6,337 bases of DNA from Alphaproteobacteria bacterium (GTDB lineage Bacteria; Pseudomonadota; Alphaproteobacteria; Rickettsiales; UBA8987): NCBI GenBank assembly GCA_003531345.1, contig DQGZ01000013.1, positions 1-6,337 of the forward strand. The letters are read 5' to 3'. The position numbers were made by a program, and so were the translations under genes. Below, one piece after another: positions 5,815-6,337 of the stretch (positions are counted from its first letter, which is position 1; every line of letters begins with the position of its first letter). Under the pieces are notes generated by a model. That model was not told where the DNA came from. It worked only from the letters and a program-made list of their open reading frames with translations, and did not search any database.

Positions 5815-6337
5815 ATGTTATCACCCCTAAATAACATAGTTCAAAAATGCATAGAATGTGCTTTAGAGAACAAAAATTTAAAACCATCCATATTTAAAGC
5901 ATTATGGCTTGGCTTGCCCCTTAGCTTTGTAACTAGGGAAGAAAAAGGCACTTCAACGATTGGTATAATTAAGGATGCATTGATAGGTACCACCTCAAAA
6001 GATTTAAAAATTTTTAGAAAAATAGGAAAAATAATTTTAGAAGCAGATGATAGGTTCGACACAACAGACGATTCCATTATATTAACTTATGGAGAATCTG
6101 GTTTCGGAATAGAAAAATCAGCTTTTTCATCTCATTCTGGAATATTTACAGAGCAAAACTGGAAAGATATTGACAAACTGCATGAGAGTGGCATCTTTTC
6201 TAAAGACTCTATTTATTCAATAGTAAATATTGGAACATCAAAAATGAGAGAGGAAGCTAAACTTTCAGCTGAATTTAAAGAAACACGATCAGTTACTGCA
6301 AGAAATGGCTTAGAAACATGCCATTTAGATACCGATG
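5815..6337 (+). CDS. Unrecognised protein, N-terminal 174 residues (runs off window)
   Basis: An open frame from ATG 5815 to the end of the window with no stop. It begins MLSPLNNIVQKCIECALENK, passes through ALWLGLPLSFV (residues 29-39) and ends at HLDTD. It is probably soluble; the single hydrophobic patch is too short for a confident membrane helix. I recognise no family and see no catalytic motif. It starts 18 nt after the stop of the caspase-like gene in the same direction, with no terminator between, so the two are probably co-transcribed. The ribosome-binding site is weak (AAGAA at 5803-5807). ATG 5811 is in another frame that stops after seven codons, so 5815 is preferred. Base composition is as AT-rich as the preceding gene. 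It could be a partner or substrate of the peptidase, but only position suggests this. Confidence 0.68.
   Translation, partial: MLSPLNNIVQKCIECALENKNLKPSIFKALWLGLPLSFVTREEKGTSTIGIIKDALIGTTSKDLKIFRKIGKIILEADDRFDTTDDSIILTYGESGFGIEKSAFSSHSGIFTEQNWKDIDKLHESGIFSKDSIYSIVNIGTSKMREEAKLSAEFKETRSVTARNGLETCHLDTD

Noticed and set aside
5841..6077. Minus-strand ORF at the right end
   Set aside because: Antisense to the longer plus-strand frame that starts at 5815 directly behind the peptidase gene and stays open to the window edge.
1..6337. CRISPR array, insertion sequence or integrase
   Set aside because: No regularly spaced direct repeats, transposase-like frame or terminal inverted repeats were seen on either strand.

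Overview
The window looks like a chromosomal segment from an AT-rich alphaproteobacterium. The evidence is the ribosomal proteins, an MlaC-type C-terminus, and a perfect CtrA-type box (TTAA-N7-TTAAC) in one promoter region. CtrA is the alphaproteobacterial cell-cycle response regulator. Low GC, ankyrin-like repeats and a caspase-like protein would suit a host-associated or intracellular lineage, but that is inference and no genus can be named from the sequence.

Left part (1-1921), cell envelope and ribosome: the 3' end of an MlaC/Ttg2D-type phospholipid-binding protein meets, tail to tail, a PAP2-family membrane phosphatase whose motifs resemble lipid A phosphatases. The phosphatase gene is divergent from rpsL (S12), which is followed by rpsG (S7). 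The 177-nt rpsL-rpsG gap holds three perfect inverted repeats, the last ending just before the rpsG Shine-Dalgarno sequence. A strong intrinsic terminator follows rpsG directly, so fusA and tuf do not follow in the usual str-operon order.

Middle (1980-2178): a complete tRNA-Ser(GGA) gene with a long variable arm and encoded CCA.

Right part (2201-6337), accessory-looking: two uncharacterised transcription units diverge from a 95-bp region centred on the CtrA box. Leftward runs a 289-residue Gln/Lys-rich hypothetical protein. Rightward runs an 876-residue protein with a clan CD (caspase-like) cysteine-peptidase core (His309, Cys357 in DSCYS) and ankyrin-like repeats. It is followed 18 nt later by an unrecognised ORF that runs off the window. 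The caspase-ankyrin gene, its downstream partner and the divergent gene under one palindromic CtrA site form the most novel-looking unit here. Whether it is a secreted effector, a regulated-proteolysis module or a defence device cannot be decided from this sequence.
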